DNA of 64,000 nucleotides from CAKZSB01 sp964573105 (GTDB lineage Bacteria > Pseudomonadota > Gammaproteobacteria > Granulosicoccales > Granulosicoccaceae): NCBI GenBank assembly GCA_964573105.1, contig CAZNIS010000006.1:88973-152972 (forward strand), read 5' to 3'. Every line of letters begins with the position of its first letter. The stretch's first letter is position 1. The notes beneath the pieces were generated by a model that saw nothing but the letters and a program-made list of their open reading frames with translations, was not told where the DNA came from and searched no databases. Made by a program: the position numbers and the translations under genes. Positions 27,412-36,296 of this stretch are shown in pieces.

Positions 27412-28338
27412 ATGTACGGCGTGATTGACGGCACCGGTTTTGATGTGATCGATCCGGCATTCGGTGAGTGTTTGATCGGCCACGCCAGAGTCGAGCGGCT
27501 TTGGACCGGCAGCCGTTGGGCCGAAGGGCCCGCCTGGTTTGCCGCCGGTCGTTATCTCGTCTGGTCTGACATACCCAACAACCGCATCATGCGCTGGGAT
27601 GAAACCGATGGCCATGTGTCGGTCTTTCGCACACCCTCCAACAACGCCAATGGTCATGCGGTTGACCGTCAGGGGCGGCTGATCAGTTGTGAACATCTGA
27701 CTCGCCGCGTCACCCGCACTGAGTTCGATGGCAGCGTGTCGGTGCTGGCCGATCGCTACGATGGCAAGCGGCTGAACTCACCGAATGATCTGGTCTGCAA
27801 GTCAGATGGCAGCATCTGGTTCACCGACCCGTCCTACGGCATCATGATGGATTACGAGGGCGACCGGGCTAGCAGTGAAATCGGTGCCTGCCACGTCTAT
27901 CGCATCGATCCCGCGAGCGGTGAAGTGCGATGCGTCGCCGATGACTACCTCAAACCGAACGGGCTGGCATTTTCACCGGATGAATCATCGCTTTTCATTG
28001 CCGACACCGGTGGTACGCATGAGACAGACGGCCCGGCTCACATCCGGCGCCATCAGGTCAACGCCGATGGCTCACTCAGCGGTGGCGAGGTTATTGCCGA
28101 CTGCGATAACGGATTCTTCGACGGGTTCCGTTTCGATCGGGACAACCGAATTTGGACCTCGGCCGCCGATGGTGTGCACTGCCTGACTGCCGATGGCAAA
28201 CTGCTTGGTAAAATCAAAATTCCCGAGTTCGTGGCCAACGTCTGCTTCGGTGGCCCCAAACTCAATCGCCTTTTTATTTGTGGCACTACGTCGCTGTATT
28301 CGGTCTATCTGAATGTCAACGGTTGCGCGAGTTGTTAA
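27412..28338 (+). CDS. SMP-30/gluconolactonase-family lactonase
   Basis: 308 residues, a six-bladed beta-propeller. WAEGPAWF holds the metal-binding Glu, SPNDLVCKSDGSIWFTDPSY the conserved Asn/Asp pair, and KPNGLAFSPDESSLFIADT another conserved strand. It likely hydrolyses a sugar or aldonic lactone to the acid with a divalent metal, in the cytoplasm. GGGGG upstream may serve as ribosome-binding site. It ends convergently with idnD, the two overlapping by four bases. The context is sugar-acid degradation. Confidence 0.9.
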   Translation: MYGVIDGTGFDVIDPAFGECLIGHARVERLWTGSRWAEGPAWFAAGRYLVWSDIPNNRIMRWDETDGHVSVFRTPSNNANGHAVDRQGRLISCEHLTRRVTRTEFDGSVSVLADRYDGKRLNSPNDLVCKSDGSIWFTDPSYGIMMDYEGDRASSEIGACHVYRIDPASGEVRCVADDYLKPNGLAFSPDESSLFIADTGGTHETDGPAHIRRHQVNADGSLSGGEVIADCDNGFFDGFRFDRDNRIWTSAADGVHCLTADGKLLGKIKIPEFVANVCFGGPKLNRLFICGTTSLYSVYLNVNGCASC

Positions 28339-29366
28339 GCAGAAAAATCCAGATGGACTTTCAACGCCTGTGAGCGGTCCGACGCAAGCTCAAAAGCGGC
28401 TGTCGCATCAATCATTGGCATGGTGTGCGTGACCAGCGGTTTAACATCAATCTGTCCACCGCGCATCCACTCGACGCCGGTATAAAACTCGTCGTGAAAC
28501 CGAAAAGACCCGCGCAGTTGAATTTCCTTTGCGGTCATCGCCTGTACCGGTAGCGTCATATCACCGCCAAGGCCCAGCTGCACAATAACCCCGCAGGGTT
28601 TGACAGCCGGTATCGCACTGGCAAGCGCCGCAGCGGAGCCTGTGCACTCGAACATCACATCGAAATAGCCTTTTTGATCCTCGAAGCTGGATAGATAACC
28701 GTCATCACCCGCATTGAGTGCGTCGTCTGCACCAATGGCTCGGGCCGTTTGTAACGGAAAGTCTGTAAGGTCGGTGGAGACCACCGTGACTGCGCCTGCG
28801 CTGCGCGCGACCAGCACGCACAAAAGACCAATCGGGCCACAGCCGGTGACCAGCACTTTTTTATCCACCAGATTGCCCGCCTGACGCGCGGCGTGAACCG
28901 TCACCGCCAGCGGCTCGGCCATCGCCGCCTCGGCAAGCGACAGACCGTCAGTGACCGCACACTGGCTCGCATCGGCGATCAGGGTTTCACGAAAGGCGCC
29001 CTGTATGTGCGGAAACGGCATAGCTGAACCATAGAAGCGCATGTCCATGCAATGGTTGGGCGTACCCTGCAGACAGTAGTGGCATTTGCCGCAAGGGCGT
29101 GATGGCGACACAGCGACCTGCTGTCCGGCTTGCAGGTTCGTGACATCGCGGCCCACCTCGGTGATCGTGCCAGCGACCTCATGGCCGAGAACCATCGGCT
29201 CGCGCAGTCGAACAGTGCCAAAGCCGCCGTGATTGTAGTAGTGCAGGTCAGAACCGCAGATGCCACCGCGTGCGATGGCAACTTTAACCTGACCGGGATC
29301 AAGTGATTCGGTCTCGAGATCTTCAATGCGTAGATCTTTTGCAGCGTGGGCGACGATAGCTCGCAT
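28335..29366 (-). CDS. idnD: L-idonate 5-dehydrogenase-like zinc alcohol dehydrogenase
   Basis: 343 residues, a medium-chain zinc dehydrogenase. Catalytic zinc: CGSDLHYYNHGGFG and GHEVAG. Structural zinc: CGKCHYCLQGTPNHC. MRFYGSAMPFPHIQG is a hallmark of idonate dehydrogenases. VLVTGCGPIGLL is the NAD(P)-binding loop. It would oxidise L-idonate to 5-ketogluconate. An SDR remnant of gluconate 5-dehydrogenase type lies just upstream, which fits the pathway but is broken. Confidence 0.88.
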   Translation of the reverse strand: MRAIVAHAAKDLRIEDLETESLDPGQVKVAIARGGICGSDLHYYNHGGFGTVRLREPMVLGHEVAGTITEVGRDVTNLQAGQQVAVSPSRPCGKCHYCLQGTPNHCMDMRFYGSAMPFPHIQGAFRETLIADASQCAVTDGLSLAEAAMAEPLAVTVHAARQAGNLVDKKVLVTGCGPIGLLCVLVARSAGAVTVVSTDLTDFPLQTARAIGADDALNAGDDGYLSSFEDQKGYFDVMFECTGSAAALASAIPAVKPCGVIVQLGLGGDMTLPVQAMTAKEIQLRGSFRFHDEFYTGVEWMRGGQIDVKPLVTHTMPMIDATAAFELASDRSQALKVHLDFSA

Positions 29367-29384
29367 GGCATGGTCTCTATTGTG

Positions 29385-29505
29385 TTAGACAGATGATACC
29401 GGTGTTGGCAGTGGCTTGCCGGCAAAGTGTGCCGCCAGATTGCCCACATTGAGATGACCCATCGCCGGCCGCGAGTGGCGTGTGTTGCTGACATTGTGAT
29501 TGGTC
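29385..29505 (-). pseudogene. 3' remnant of D-2-hydroxyacid dehydrogenase
   Basis: On the minus strand the frame reads HNVSNTRHSRPAMGHLNV then GNLAAHFAGKPLPTPV and stops with TAA at 29387-29385. This is the C-terminal end of a D-2-hydroxyacid dehydrogenase (glyoxylate/gluconate reductase type; TRxAMGxLxVxNLxAxFxGKPLxTPV). Similarity begins abruptly near 29498-29505. Its stop is 18 bases before the idnD start, so it was once the gene before idnD in an operon. Confidence 0.65.
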
Positions 29506-29732
29506 GCGGCGCGGGCAAGATAATCAATATCGCGAGTGTACAGCGCGCACTGGTAGCCGATGCCGACTTTTCAGACTGGCTTAAAAAACGCACGCCGGCC
29601 GGTCGCTGGGGTAAGGTAGAGGAACTGGTGGGTGCAGCGGTGTTTTTATCGTCTGCCGCGCCCGGTTTTGTCCAAGGTCACACCCTGTATGTCACCGTGG
29701 ACTCACCGCCTCTTTGTGGCCTGAAATTTTAG
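29490..29732 (+). pseudogene. internally deleted SDR (gluconate 5-dehydrogenase type) remnant
   Basis: The plus frame reads IGRGAGKIINIASVQ, the central SDR strand. It then jumps at about 29543 to RALVADADFSDWLKKRTPAG and RWGKVEELVGAAVFLSSAAP, which normally lie some 60 residues further on. The catalytic Tyr-x-x-x-Lys segment is deleted. The N-terminal Rossmann half is missing and the last residues after HTLYV are out of family. Its 5' edge abuts the oppositely oriented hydroxyacid dehydrogenase remnant. Confidence 0.7.
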
Positions 29733-29745
29733 CGGACGGCTTGTT

Positions 29746-30618
29746 ATGGATAAAAACGTTGCACTCATTGGTGCCGGAGTGATGGGCAATGCGATCGGCA
29801 CGCGCTTGCTTGAGACCGATCATCAGCTGAGGGTGTTTGATCTTGATCAGGCAAAGGTCGATGCATTGGTCGAACGGGGAGCCAGCGCTGCCACATCGGC
29901 TGCCGATGCCGCGCGACATGCCTCTGTGATCATACTGAGCCTGAATAATGCCGCGATCGTCGAGCGCGCGGTATTTGGTGAGGCCGGTGTCGCGGAGTCT
30001 GCGGCGGCGCAGTCGTTGATTATCGACATGTCTTCGATAACACCGGATGCCACTCGCGAACTGGCTGGTCGCGCGGCAGAGCAGTCGCTGCACTGGGTCG
30101 ACAGCCCGCTGTCCGGCGGTGCGCCAAAGGCGTTGATCGGCAAGCTGACGCTGATGCTCGGCGGCACTGGCGAGGCTTGCGATCGGGCAGCAGATTTTCT
30201 GACCGCACTGGCAGCCAACGCCACGCACATGGGGCCGTCCGGTGCCGGGCAGACGACCAAGCTGATCAATCAGGTGCTGTGTGGTCTGGGTTTTGTCGCC
30301 ATCGCCGAGGCGACGAAACTTGCCGAGGATGCCGGTGTCGATGCCGAAAAAATACCATCGGCGCTGCGGGGCGGGCGCGCCGACAGTGCATTGCTGCAGG
30401 AATACATGCCACGCTTCGCCAATCGTGATTATGCACCGACCGGTCGCATCGATAACATGGTGAAAGACCTTGATGCGGCACAGGCGCTGGCGCGCACGAC
30501 GGGTACCGCCATGCCACTGACAGGACTATGCGCCGAATTGCATCGCTTCATGACCGCCGCGGGCTATGGTGCCGAGGATCAGGCGATGCTGATGGAGTAT
30601 TGGGCGTCGCGACAATAG
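29746..30618 (+). CDS. beta-hydroxyacid dehydrogenase (3-hydroxyisobutyrate/tartronate-semialdehyde reductase family)
   Basis: 290 residues. N-terminal NAD(P) Rossmann loop IGAGVMGNAIGTRL, substrate loop DSPLSGGAPKALIGKLTLM, and catalytic Lys in GAGQTTKLINQVL, followed by the all-helical C-terminal domain. It is full length with no broken motif. The specificity is uncertain. The sugar-acid context suggests 2-hydroxy-3-oxopropionate reductase or a related 6-phosphogluconate-like enzyme. It lies 13 bases after the SDR remnant. Confidence 0.88.
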   Translation: MDKNVALIGAGVMGNAIGTRLLETDHQLRVFDLDQAKVDALVERGASAATSAADAARHASVIILSLNNAAIVERAVFGEAGVAESAAAQSLIIDMSSITPDATRELAGRAAEQSLHWVDSPLSGGAPKALIGKLTLMLGGTGEACDRAADFLTALAANATHMGPSGAGQTTKLINQVLCGLGFVAIAEATKLAEDAGVDAEKIPSALRGGRADSALLQEYMPRFANRDYAPTGRIDNMVKDLDAAQALARTTGTAMPLTGLCAELHRFMTAAGYGAEDQAMLMEYWASRQ

Positions 30619-30695
30619 GCAATTCGCATCGCGCGCTGTCAAGGGCTTCACTGTCAATGATCCTGGCACCTTTATTCTTTGCTGACCGTACCGAA

Positions 30696-31706
30696 TCACT
30701 CAACCGTGTAGCGAACCAGAACCGAGTTGTCCAACACCAGGTTTGAGCTCCAGATAAATTCGGCATCGTCATCGCGCGCATCGAATACGTCAGCGAAGGT
30801 GGTGTAGGCAGGTTTGTTGTGAACAACCACGGTTTCATTGGTGAATGTCACTGCGGCCGGCCAGTCGCCATCGTCGTAGTTCTCTGCCATCCAGTTGGAG
30901 TCAACGGGCCAGTGCAACGCGTAGTGTTCGCGACCGTTGTCCGAGCCCGCCGTACTGCAGGCGCTGCTGTCCCGCGTGTTGCCATTCAGTACAACACAGC
31001 CCGGATCGGCGACAGGTGCCACGTAGAACGTTTGTGCTTTCCATTCGCGCCCGGTGCTGGCAATGGTTTTACCGGTGTCATCGGTCACCACTGCGACCAT
31101 GCCGCCGTCCCCCGGGAAATGCGAAAACCCGCGATTGCGCTCGGTGCCCAGGCCGAGATTTTCTTCCCAGTCGACCAGTTGCATGGCGATGGTGAACGGT
31201 CTTTCGACACGAAACTGCACAACGTGTGAGTTGAACGCGGTGAAAGGAACGGCATCCTTGCCCACTGGCACACCATTGATGTACATCTCGAAGTAGTTGT
31301 CCGCAAAGAGGTATGCGGTGATCAATTCACCACTGGTGTCGACCGTCACAACATCTTCAGGCTGCAAGGCGGCAACGGCCGTTTCAACATCAGCATATTG
31401 CTCTCCATAGCCGTTGTACAAATCAGCTGCGAACGGGAAATCGTTGTTGTCGTAGTTGACGGCGGCGGGCACTGTCCAGAAGCGCCCATGCAGATCGGTG
31501 ACTGTGCCAACGCCTGCCACTCGCGTGCCGGCAGCAAACAGATTGGCCGTCGTGGTGGTCGCATAGCCCTGGCTGACTGCTGCACCAGCAGGTTTTTCTG
31601 CGCTCCTCGGGCTGTCGTTATTGCTGTTTGAATGGCCGATATCACAGGCGCCCAGTGCGACGATAGATGCGATGAGCAACAGTATATTTAACTGGCGAAA
31701 TTTCAT
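30696..31706 (-). CDS. secreted lipoprotein of unknown function
   Basis: About 336 residues from the ATG at 31706, with AAGAAG upstream. The signal peptide ends in lipobox LGAC, then comes an Asn/Ser linker. The body is rich in Tyr, Trp and Asp and seems to carry two related halves (WTVPAAVNYDNNDFPFAAD and WMAENYDDGDWPAAVTFTN), a beta-sandwich-like pattern of extracellular proteins. I do not recognise the family. It follows the di-haem peroxidase gene on the same strand after about 70 bases, so co-expression and joint action are plausible. Confidence 0.7.
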   Translation of the reverse strand: MKFRQLNILLLIASIVALGACDIGHSNSNNDSPRSAEKPAGAAVSQGYATTTTANLFAAGTRVAGVGTVTDLHGRFWTVPAAVNYDNNDFPFAADLYNGYGEQYADVETAVAALQPEDVVTVDTSGELITAYLFADNYFEMYINGVPVGKDAVPFTAFNSHVVQFRVERPFTIAMQLVDWEENLGLGTERNRGFSHFPGDGGMVAVVTDDTGKTIASTGREWKAQTFYVAPVADPGCVVLNGNTRDSSACSTAGSDNGREHYALHWPVDSNWMAENYDDGDWPAAVTFTNETVVVHNKPAYTTFADVFDARDDDAEFIWSSNLVLDNSVLVRYTVE

Positions 31707-31777
31707 TGGTCTTCTTCGGTAAATGACATGAGACGAGGTCAGCGCTACGCCGCAGTGCTCGCTCGAGCGTCGCGGTG

Positions 31778-33070
31778 TCACTGATCAATCGAGCCACCGA
31801 CGGACAATCCGCTCGGTACGCTGGCGGGCCTGGAACGATCGAAATCAGGATCGTTCAATGCGTTCAGGAAGGCCTCGATGGCATTAATCTCGTTGTTGTT
31901 AAGATTGCCCACGGCGCGAAAATCCGCGTCCAGTTGATTGTTGGCGACATTCGGGTTATCGGAGTTATTGTTGTTGTCGTAAAAGTCAATCGCATCGTCC
32001 AGCTGATTCTCCTGACCGCCATGAAAGTAGGGTGCAGTGAATGCCAGTTGTCGCAGTGACGGGGTGCGAAAAGCAAAATTGCCGTCACCGGTATCCGGTG
32101 CGTCCAGCCCCTGTGCTTCGGCAACACCCAGTACGTGGGTTTCGAAGTCAGAGAACATCGGGCCGCTGTGGCACTCGGCGCAGCCGTTTTCAGCGAACTC
32201 TGCCATACCATTCAATTGCGCGTTGTTCATGGCGCTGGTATCACCGCGCAGGTAGCGATCATAGGGGGTATTGTTGGCGATCAGCGTGCTCTGGAAATCG
32301 GCCAGCGCCTGGCCGATGCGTTCCAGCGTGACCTGTGAAGTGCCGTAAGCCTGCTCGAACAGCAACGGGTATTCGGGGATGCTTTGCAGTCTGCTGATCA
32401 CTTCAGCATCGATCTGCGTTTCTGAAAAATTGTCGCCGCGCATCTCGACTCTAGAGCGAATTGGCTCCAGCGCCTGCACGGCCAGACTCTCGGTGCGCGC
32501 ATCCCAGAACATCGGTGCAGTCTCGGGATCGAACATGCCCAGTTCATTGATGCCATTCCAGACCGTGTTCAAAACACTTTGCGCGTTGCGTGTCACAGGC
32601 TCGATTTGCCCGGCGGTGCGATTGGGGCCAGTGCCAACTCCGCCTGCACCGATTGAGCGAGCGCGCCCGTCCGCATAGCCGAACTCCGGCAGGTGGCAGG
32701 TCGCGCAGGCGACGTCCTGATCGCCGGATAATATCGGGTCCCAGAACAGCGCCCGCCCCAGTGCGACTGATGCGGCCGGCGGGCTAACAATATTTTCCGG
32801 CAGTGACGAGAACACCACATCGTTGACCTGGATCGTCCTGACTTCGCCAATCGGCACAATTTCGGTCACGTCAACGACGGGCTCGTCCGGGCCTGCTGTT
32901 ATGCCCGGTGTTGGTGTGTCAGGCGTCGCGGTTGTGTTGGGAATGATGTCAGTGCCTGAACCACTATCGCAACCGGCAAGTAACAGCAGCGACAGCACCA
33001 GCAGGTTGCAGTGCAGTGATTGACCGATGCCTGTTGTGGTCGAGGCTTGTTGTTCGTGTGGCGAATCCAT
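31778..33070 (-). CDS. di-haem cytochrome c peroxidase/MauG-family lipoprotein
   Basis: 430 residues. A signal peptide with lipobox LLAGC (Cys near residue 34) is followed by a Pro/Thr-rich linker and the bacterial di-haem peroxidase fold with haem motifs CATCH and CAECH. RTPSLRQLAFTAPYFHGGQ is the conserved C-terminal segment. AGGA lies seven bases before the ATG. It may reduce peroxide or oxidise a partner protein. The adjacent lipoprotein is a candidate partner. Confidence 0.9.
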   Translation of the reverse strand: MDSPHEQQASTTTGIGQSLHCNLLVLSLLLLAGCDSGSGTDIIPNTTATPDTPTPGITAGPDEPVVDVTEIVPIGEVRTIQVNDVVFSSLPENIVSPPAASVALGRALFWDPILSGDQDVACATCHLPEFGYADGRARSIGAGGVGTGPNRTAGQIEPVTRNAQSVLNTVWNGINELGMFDPETAPMFWDARTESLAVQALEPIRSRVEMRGDNFSETQIDAEVISRLQSIPEYPLLFEQAYGTSQVTLERIGQALADFQSTLIANNTPYDRYLRGDTSAMNNAQLNGMAEFAENGCAECHSGPMFSDFETHVLGVAEAQGLDAPDTGDGNFAFRTPSLRQLAFTAPYFHGGQENQLDDAIDFYDNNNNSDNPNVANNQLDADFRAVGNLNNNEINAIEAFLNALNDPDFDRSRPASVPSGLSVGGSIDQ

Positions 33071-33179
33071 GTTGAGTCCTGGCAGAGTAACGGCGCAAGC
33101 CGGTTTGGCTTGCGCAACTGCTGACTCAACGCACAGCGGGGTGATCGGTTGACCAGCGCCATGCCTGTGATGTGGTTTA

Positions 33180-34106
33180 TTAGCGAAGTGGCAGGTAGAT
33201 CTCAGTGACCAGTTCCGCCTCCGGCGTGTCGGCCGGGTCGCTGACGTAGATCTCGTAGGGGGCCTGCGACTTCGAAGGCTTCATTTTGTGGTGGCGCTGG
33301 TGGGTCATCGCCGTCGACCAGCTGTTGCCCAGGTGATCGTAGCGCCCGGTGTGAATCACTTTTAGCGCTTTGCCCCCTTCTATCGTGCCATTCGGTGAGG
33401 CGTCGACAGCCTCGGCTACCGGGACAAACGCGGTATAGCGGCAACGCTGATTTTTGATGTCCATGTTGTCGTAGATCACGCCAGGTGGACCTGAGATTGA
33501 AGCACCGGCTTGTTCTGCTGTTTTCAGCGCCTGCGGCATGGATTGGTGCATCGAATCGCCAATCTCTGACATCGCTACCTCGGCGCTCGCGCCGACCCAG
33601 TGGATCGCCGGAACGTCGACAATCCCTTCGATCGTGGTTGCCGAATTGATCGCGCCAGTCTCGACGTGTTCCTTCAGCATGCGCAGACCACGTTCGTAGT
33701 CCATGCCGATCATGCCCTTCATCGTCGGCACCATGAAGAACAGAAAAAACGGCATGCTGCCGTGCATGTGCCAGCTGACTTGCGTTTGCGAATCCGTCGT
33801 GGGGGCAATCTCGAACGAGACGCTGGCCTTTGACTTGAAGGGCTTTAGAAAAGTCAGATCCATGTGGTGGGTTCGGTCGGCGGCCACTTCACGCAATTTC
33901 ATTTCGCCGGCGCCGACCAACTCGCCGCTCCAGGTATAGCCGTGACCGGCTTGTCCGACCGTGCCGTAGACATCGACTTTGGCTTCTGGCTCCATGTATA
34001 GCCAGGGCGACCACTTCGGCCAGACGTTGAAATCCTCGATTGCCGGAACTACGCGATCGATCGGCGCCTCGACAGTCACCGAACGCGAGATGTGGAATGC
34101 GGGCAT
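33180..34106 (-). CDS. SRPBCC domain fused to GyrI-like effector-binding domain
   Basis: 308 residues. Residues 1-150 form an SRPBCC/polyketide-cyclase-like ligand pocket (ISRSVTVEAPIDRVVPAIED, WPKWSPW). Residues about 165-308 resemble the GyrI/AraC C-terminal small-molecule-binding domain (PAIHWVGASAEVAMSEIG, VIHTGRYDHLGNSWSTAM, EIYVSDP). No DNA-binding or signal segment is seen. The combination suggests a cytoplasmic ligand binder; the ligand is unknown. Confidence 0.8.
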   Translation of the reverse strand: MPAFHISRSVTVEAPIDRVVPAIEDFNVWPKWSPWLYMEPEAKVDVYGTVGQAGHGYTWSGELVGAGEMKLREVAADRTHHMDLTFLKPFKSKASVSFEIAPTTDSQTQVSWHMHGSMPFFLFFMVPTMKGMIGMDYERGLRMLKEHVETGAINSATTIEGIVDVPAIHWVGASAEVAMSEIGDSMHQSMPQALKTAEQAGASISGPPGVIYDNMDIKNQRCRYTAFVPVAEAVDASPNGTIEGGKALKVIHTGRYDHLGNSWSTAMTHQRHHKMKPSKSQAPYEIYVSDPADTPEAELVTEIYLPLR

Positions 34107-34405
34107 GTCATTCTCTCCAGTAGTGATGGGTGCACAGCGAGCCTGCCTGTTATACCAGAGAATCCCGATTAGCCAGAGTCATCCGGTGGATGCGGTGCAA
34201 AAGTGGAGATTTAAGCGCGTCGGGCTTACCATGTTAAACGGAGCCAGGCTGCCAGAAACCAGACGACAAAGCGGGCGTCACAACGATTGTCCGCAGTGCA
34301 GTCTCCCAAGGCGTTCGTTGCAGGCATGGAAGTGGTGTTGATATTCCAAATTGGAACAATTCCTTCCGTAGTTATGCGCTACCTTAAAACTATCCTTTGA
34401 GACAG
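34107..34405. other. divergent intergenic region with palindrome
   Basis: About 300 bases between divergent genes. A perfect 13-base palindrome TTCCAAATTGGAA lies at 34344-34356, about 50 bases before the start of the large exported protein, and could be an operator overlapping its promoter. The rest holds no supported gene; short frames there are shadows. Confidence 0.4.
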
Positions 34406-36139
34406 ATGGCGATGATGAAGCGAAATGTAGCTCGATTTGGAGTGGGGTGGGCTGTCGCAGCCCTGTTGGGCGGCGGTGTAGCCCATGCCGCGGATAACCC
34501 ACAGTTGGCCTACGTGCCCGCTGATACGCATCTGTACATCGGCACCGGCAAGCCCTATCCGGTCGATGCGCTGTTTTCGATTATGCCCAACATCCCGTTG
34601 CCCGAGGCAGAGGATCTGGAAGACGAAGAAGGCATGCGTGAGTTTGTCGATGCTTATGAAAACTTCATGGATGATCCGGTCAAAGTGATGACCGAATGGG
34701 GTATTGGCGACGAACTCGGATTCTCACTCTATACCGTTGGCATCGCCCCGGTGTTGCGTGTCGCGATCGAAGACGGCGACAAGCTGTTGGCAAAGATCGA
34801 TGAGCTGGTGCCTGAAGAGGGCGTGACCGTCAGTGAAATCCAGCGCGAAAGTGGCACCTACCGGATGTACCAGAGTGCTGATCAGGACGATGACATCAAA
34901 GCCGCCGTGCTCGTCGGCGTCAGTGAAAATGATGCCTTCGCCGGCGTTTTGCTCAATGCCGACGATCAGGACATGGCCGAGCGACTCGCGGGCTTTGCGC
35001 TACCTAAAGAGTCGATCAAGGCGACCGGCAAGCTCGACAAGCTGCTCGAGAAATGGGACTACGGCGACGACTTCTTCTCCTTCCTCGATACCCGCCGTAT
35101 CGCCGACACCCTGACCAACGCCGACAGTGAATCGGGCAAACAGCTCGATTCTCTGCTGGCAACGGACGCCAGTGCCGCCGCCGCCGTGGCCGAGATGCGC
35201 AAGCCGGTCTGCCAGCAAGAGATCACTGGCATCGCCGAGGTCTGGCCGATGATGGTCGGCGGCTATCGCAATCTCGAGATCAGCGACGACAGTGTCAGCG
35301 GCAGCAGCCATGCAGCAGTCGAGATCAATCACCAGCAGCTGACCGATACCTTGCAACTGTTCGGTGGTGTGATCCCTGGTCTGGGTCAGGCGTCATCGGC
35401 GATGCTAAGCGTTGGCCTCGGTCTCGACGTCAACAAGCTGTCGCAGGGTTTTGGCCAGCTCAGTCAGCTGATGTCGTCAATATCCTATGAGTGTCAGCCA
35501 CTGCAGGGATTGAACGGCATGGGCGGCGAGGCGCTGAGCGGTGCCTCCATGGGCGTGGTGATGTTCTCCGGCATGGCGCGCGGCATTCTCGGTATCTCGG
35601 CGTCGATCTTCGATCTGGATCTCGACATCGAGCAACTCAAGCGCGGCCAGCCCGGTCTCGACAAAGCCGACATCGCCATCGCCATCTCGGCCGACGATCC
35701 GGGTACGCTGCTGCAGACGCTGCAGATGATGCCGCAGATGTCCGGCCTTGCGAGTATCCCGCTGGATGGCTCGTCGGTGCCGCTGAGCGAAATCGCACCG
35801 CTGCCGCTGCCGCCGGAAATGGATGCCGAAGTGGCCATCAAAGGCAAGAATCTGGTGTTGTATCGCGGTGATCAGGCGAGCAAGTTCAGCTCTGCGCTCG
35901 AAGGCGCATCGGCATCGAAAGACGATCTGCTGTTTAACATGATGATCGACACCGAGTCCGCCATCGGCAAAGTGCGCGCGATCCTCGACGGGATGGAAAT
36001 CGACACTGATGATGAAGAGACGCGGGCCATGCTCGATCTGATGGAAAGCTATCCGCTTGGGCTCATGGATCTGACCTTCGATTTCACGCCCAGGGGTGTC
36101 GAGTACCTGACCGACTTCAAGTTCAACGTCACGCGCTAG
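34406..36139 (+). CDS. large exported protein of unknown function
   Basis: About 577 residues. A signal peptide (about 1-28, ending in GVAHA) precedes AYVPADTHLYIGTGKP, an opening reminiscent of DUF3352-like exported proteins. The body has no Cys-rich or catalytic motif but many Asp/Glu and several repeats of the type (F/Y)SLYTVG..PVLR. Start choice among ATG 34406, 34412 and 34415 is open; GAGA precedes them. A terminator-like hairpin follows. I cannot assign a function; location is probably periplasm or cell surface. Confidence 0.7.
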   Translation: MAMMKRNVARFGVGWAVAALLGGGVAHAADNPQLAYVPADTHLYIGTGKPYPVDALFSIMPNIPLPEAEDLEDEEGMREFVDAYENFMDDPVKVMTEWGIGDELGFSLYTVGIAPVLRVAIEDGDKLLAKIDELVPEEGVTVSEIQRESGTYRMYQSADQDDDIKAAVLVGVSENDAFAGVLLNADDQDMAERLAGFALPKESIKATGKLDKLLEKWDYGDDFFSFLDTRRIADTLTNADSESGKQLDSLLATDASAAAAVAEMRKPVCQQEITGIAEVWPMMVGGYRNLEISDDSVSGSSHAAVEINHQQLTDTLQLFGGVIPGLGQASSAMLSVGLGLDVNKLSQGFGQLSQLMSSISYECQPLQGLNGMGGEALSGASMGVVMFSGMARGILGISASIFDLDLDIEQLKRGQPGLDKADIAIAISADDPGTLLQTLQMMPQMSGLASIPLDGSSVPLSEIAPLPLPPEMDAEVAIKGKNLVLYRGDQASKFSSALEGASASKDDLLFNMMIDTESAIGKVRAILDGMEIDTDDEETRAMLDLMESYPLGLMDLTFDFTPRGVEYLTDFKFNVTR

Positions 36140-36193
36140 ACCCTGGTTGCGGTGCCAGGCGAATGGCACCGCCAGTAATTCATGTATGCAGTC

Positions 36194-36215
36194 GGCCCGC
36201 CTCTTCTGGCGGGCC
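36194..36215 (+). terminator. GC-rich hairpin after exported-protein gene
   Basis: A perfect eight-base stem GGCCCGCC/GGCGGGCC with loop TCTTCT, 55 bases after the stop of the exported-protein gene and before the ABC transporter. There is no T-run, so it may be a Rho-assisted or stabilising 3' structure and not a strong intrinsic terminator. Confidence 0.5.
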
Positions 36216-36296
36216 ATCCAGACCCCATCGCCGCTTGCGCTCAACAGTGACGCAAACCGGACGGGATCGTCAGGTGATCGTCCCCATGATCGGGTC

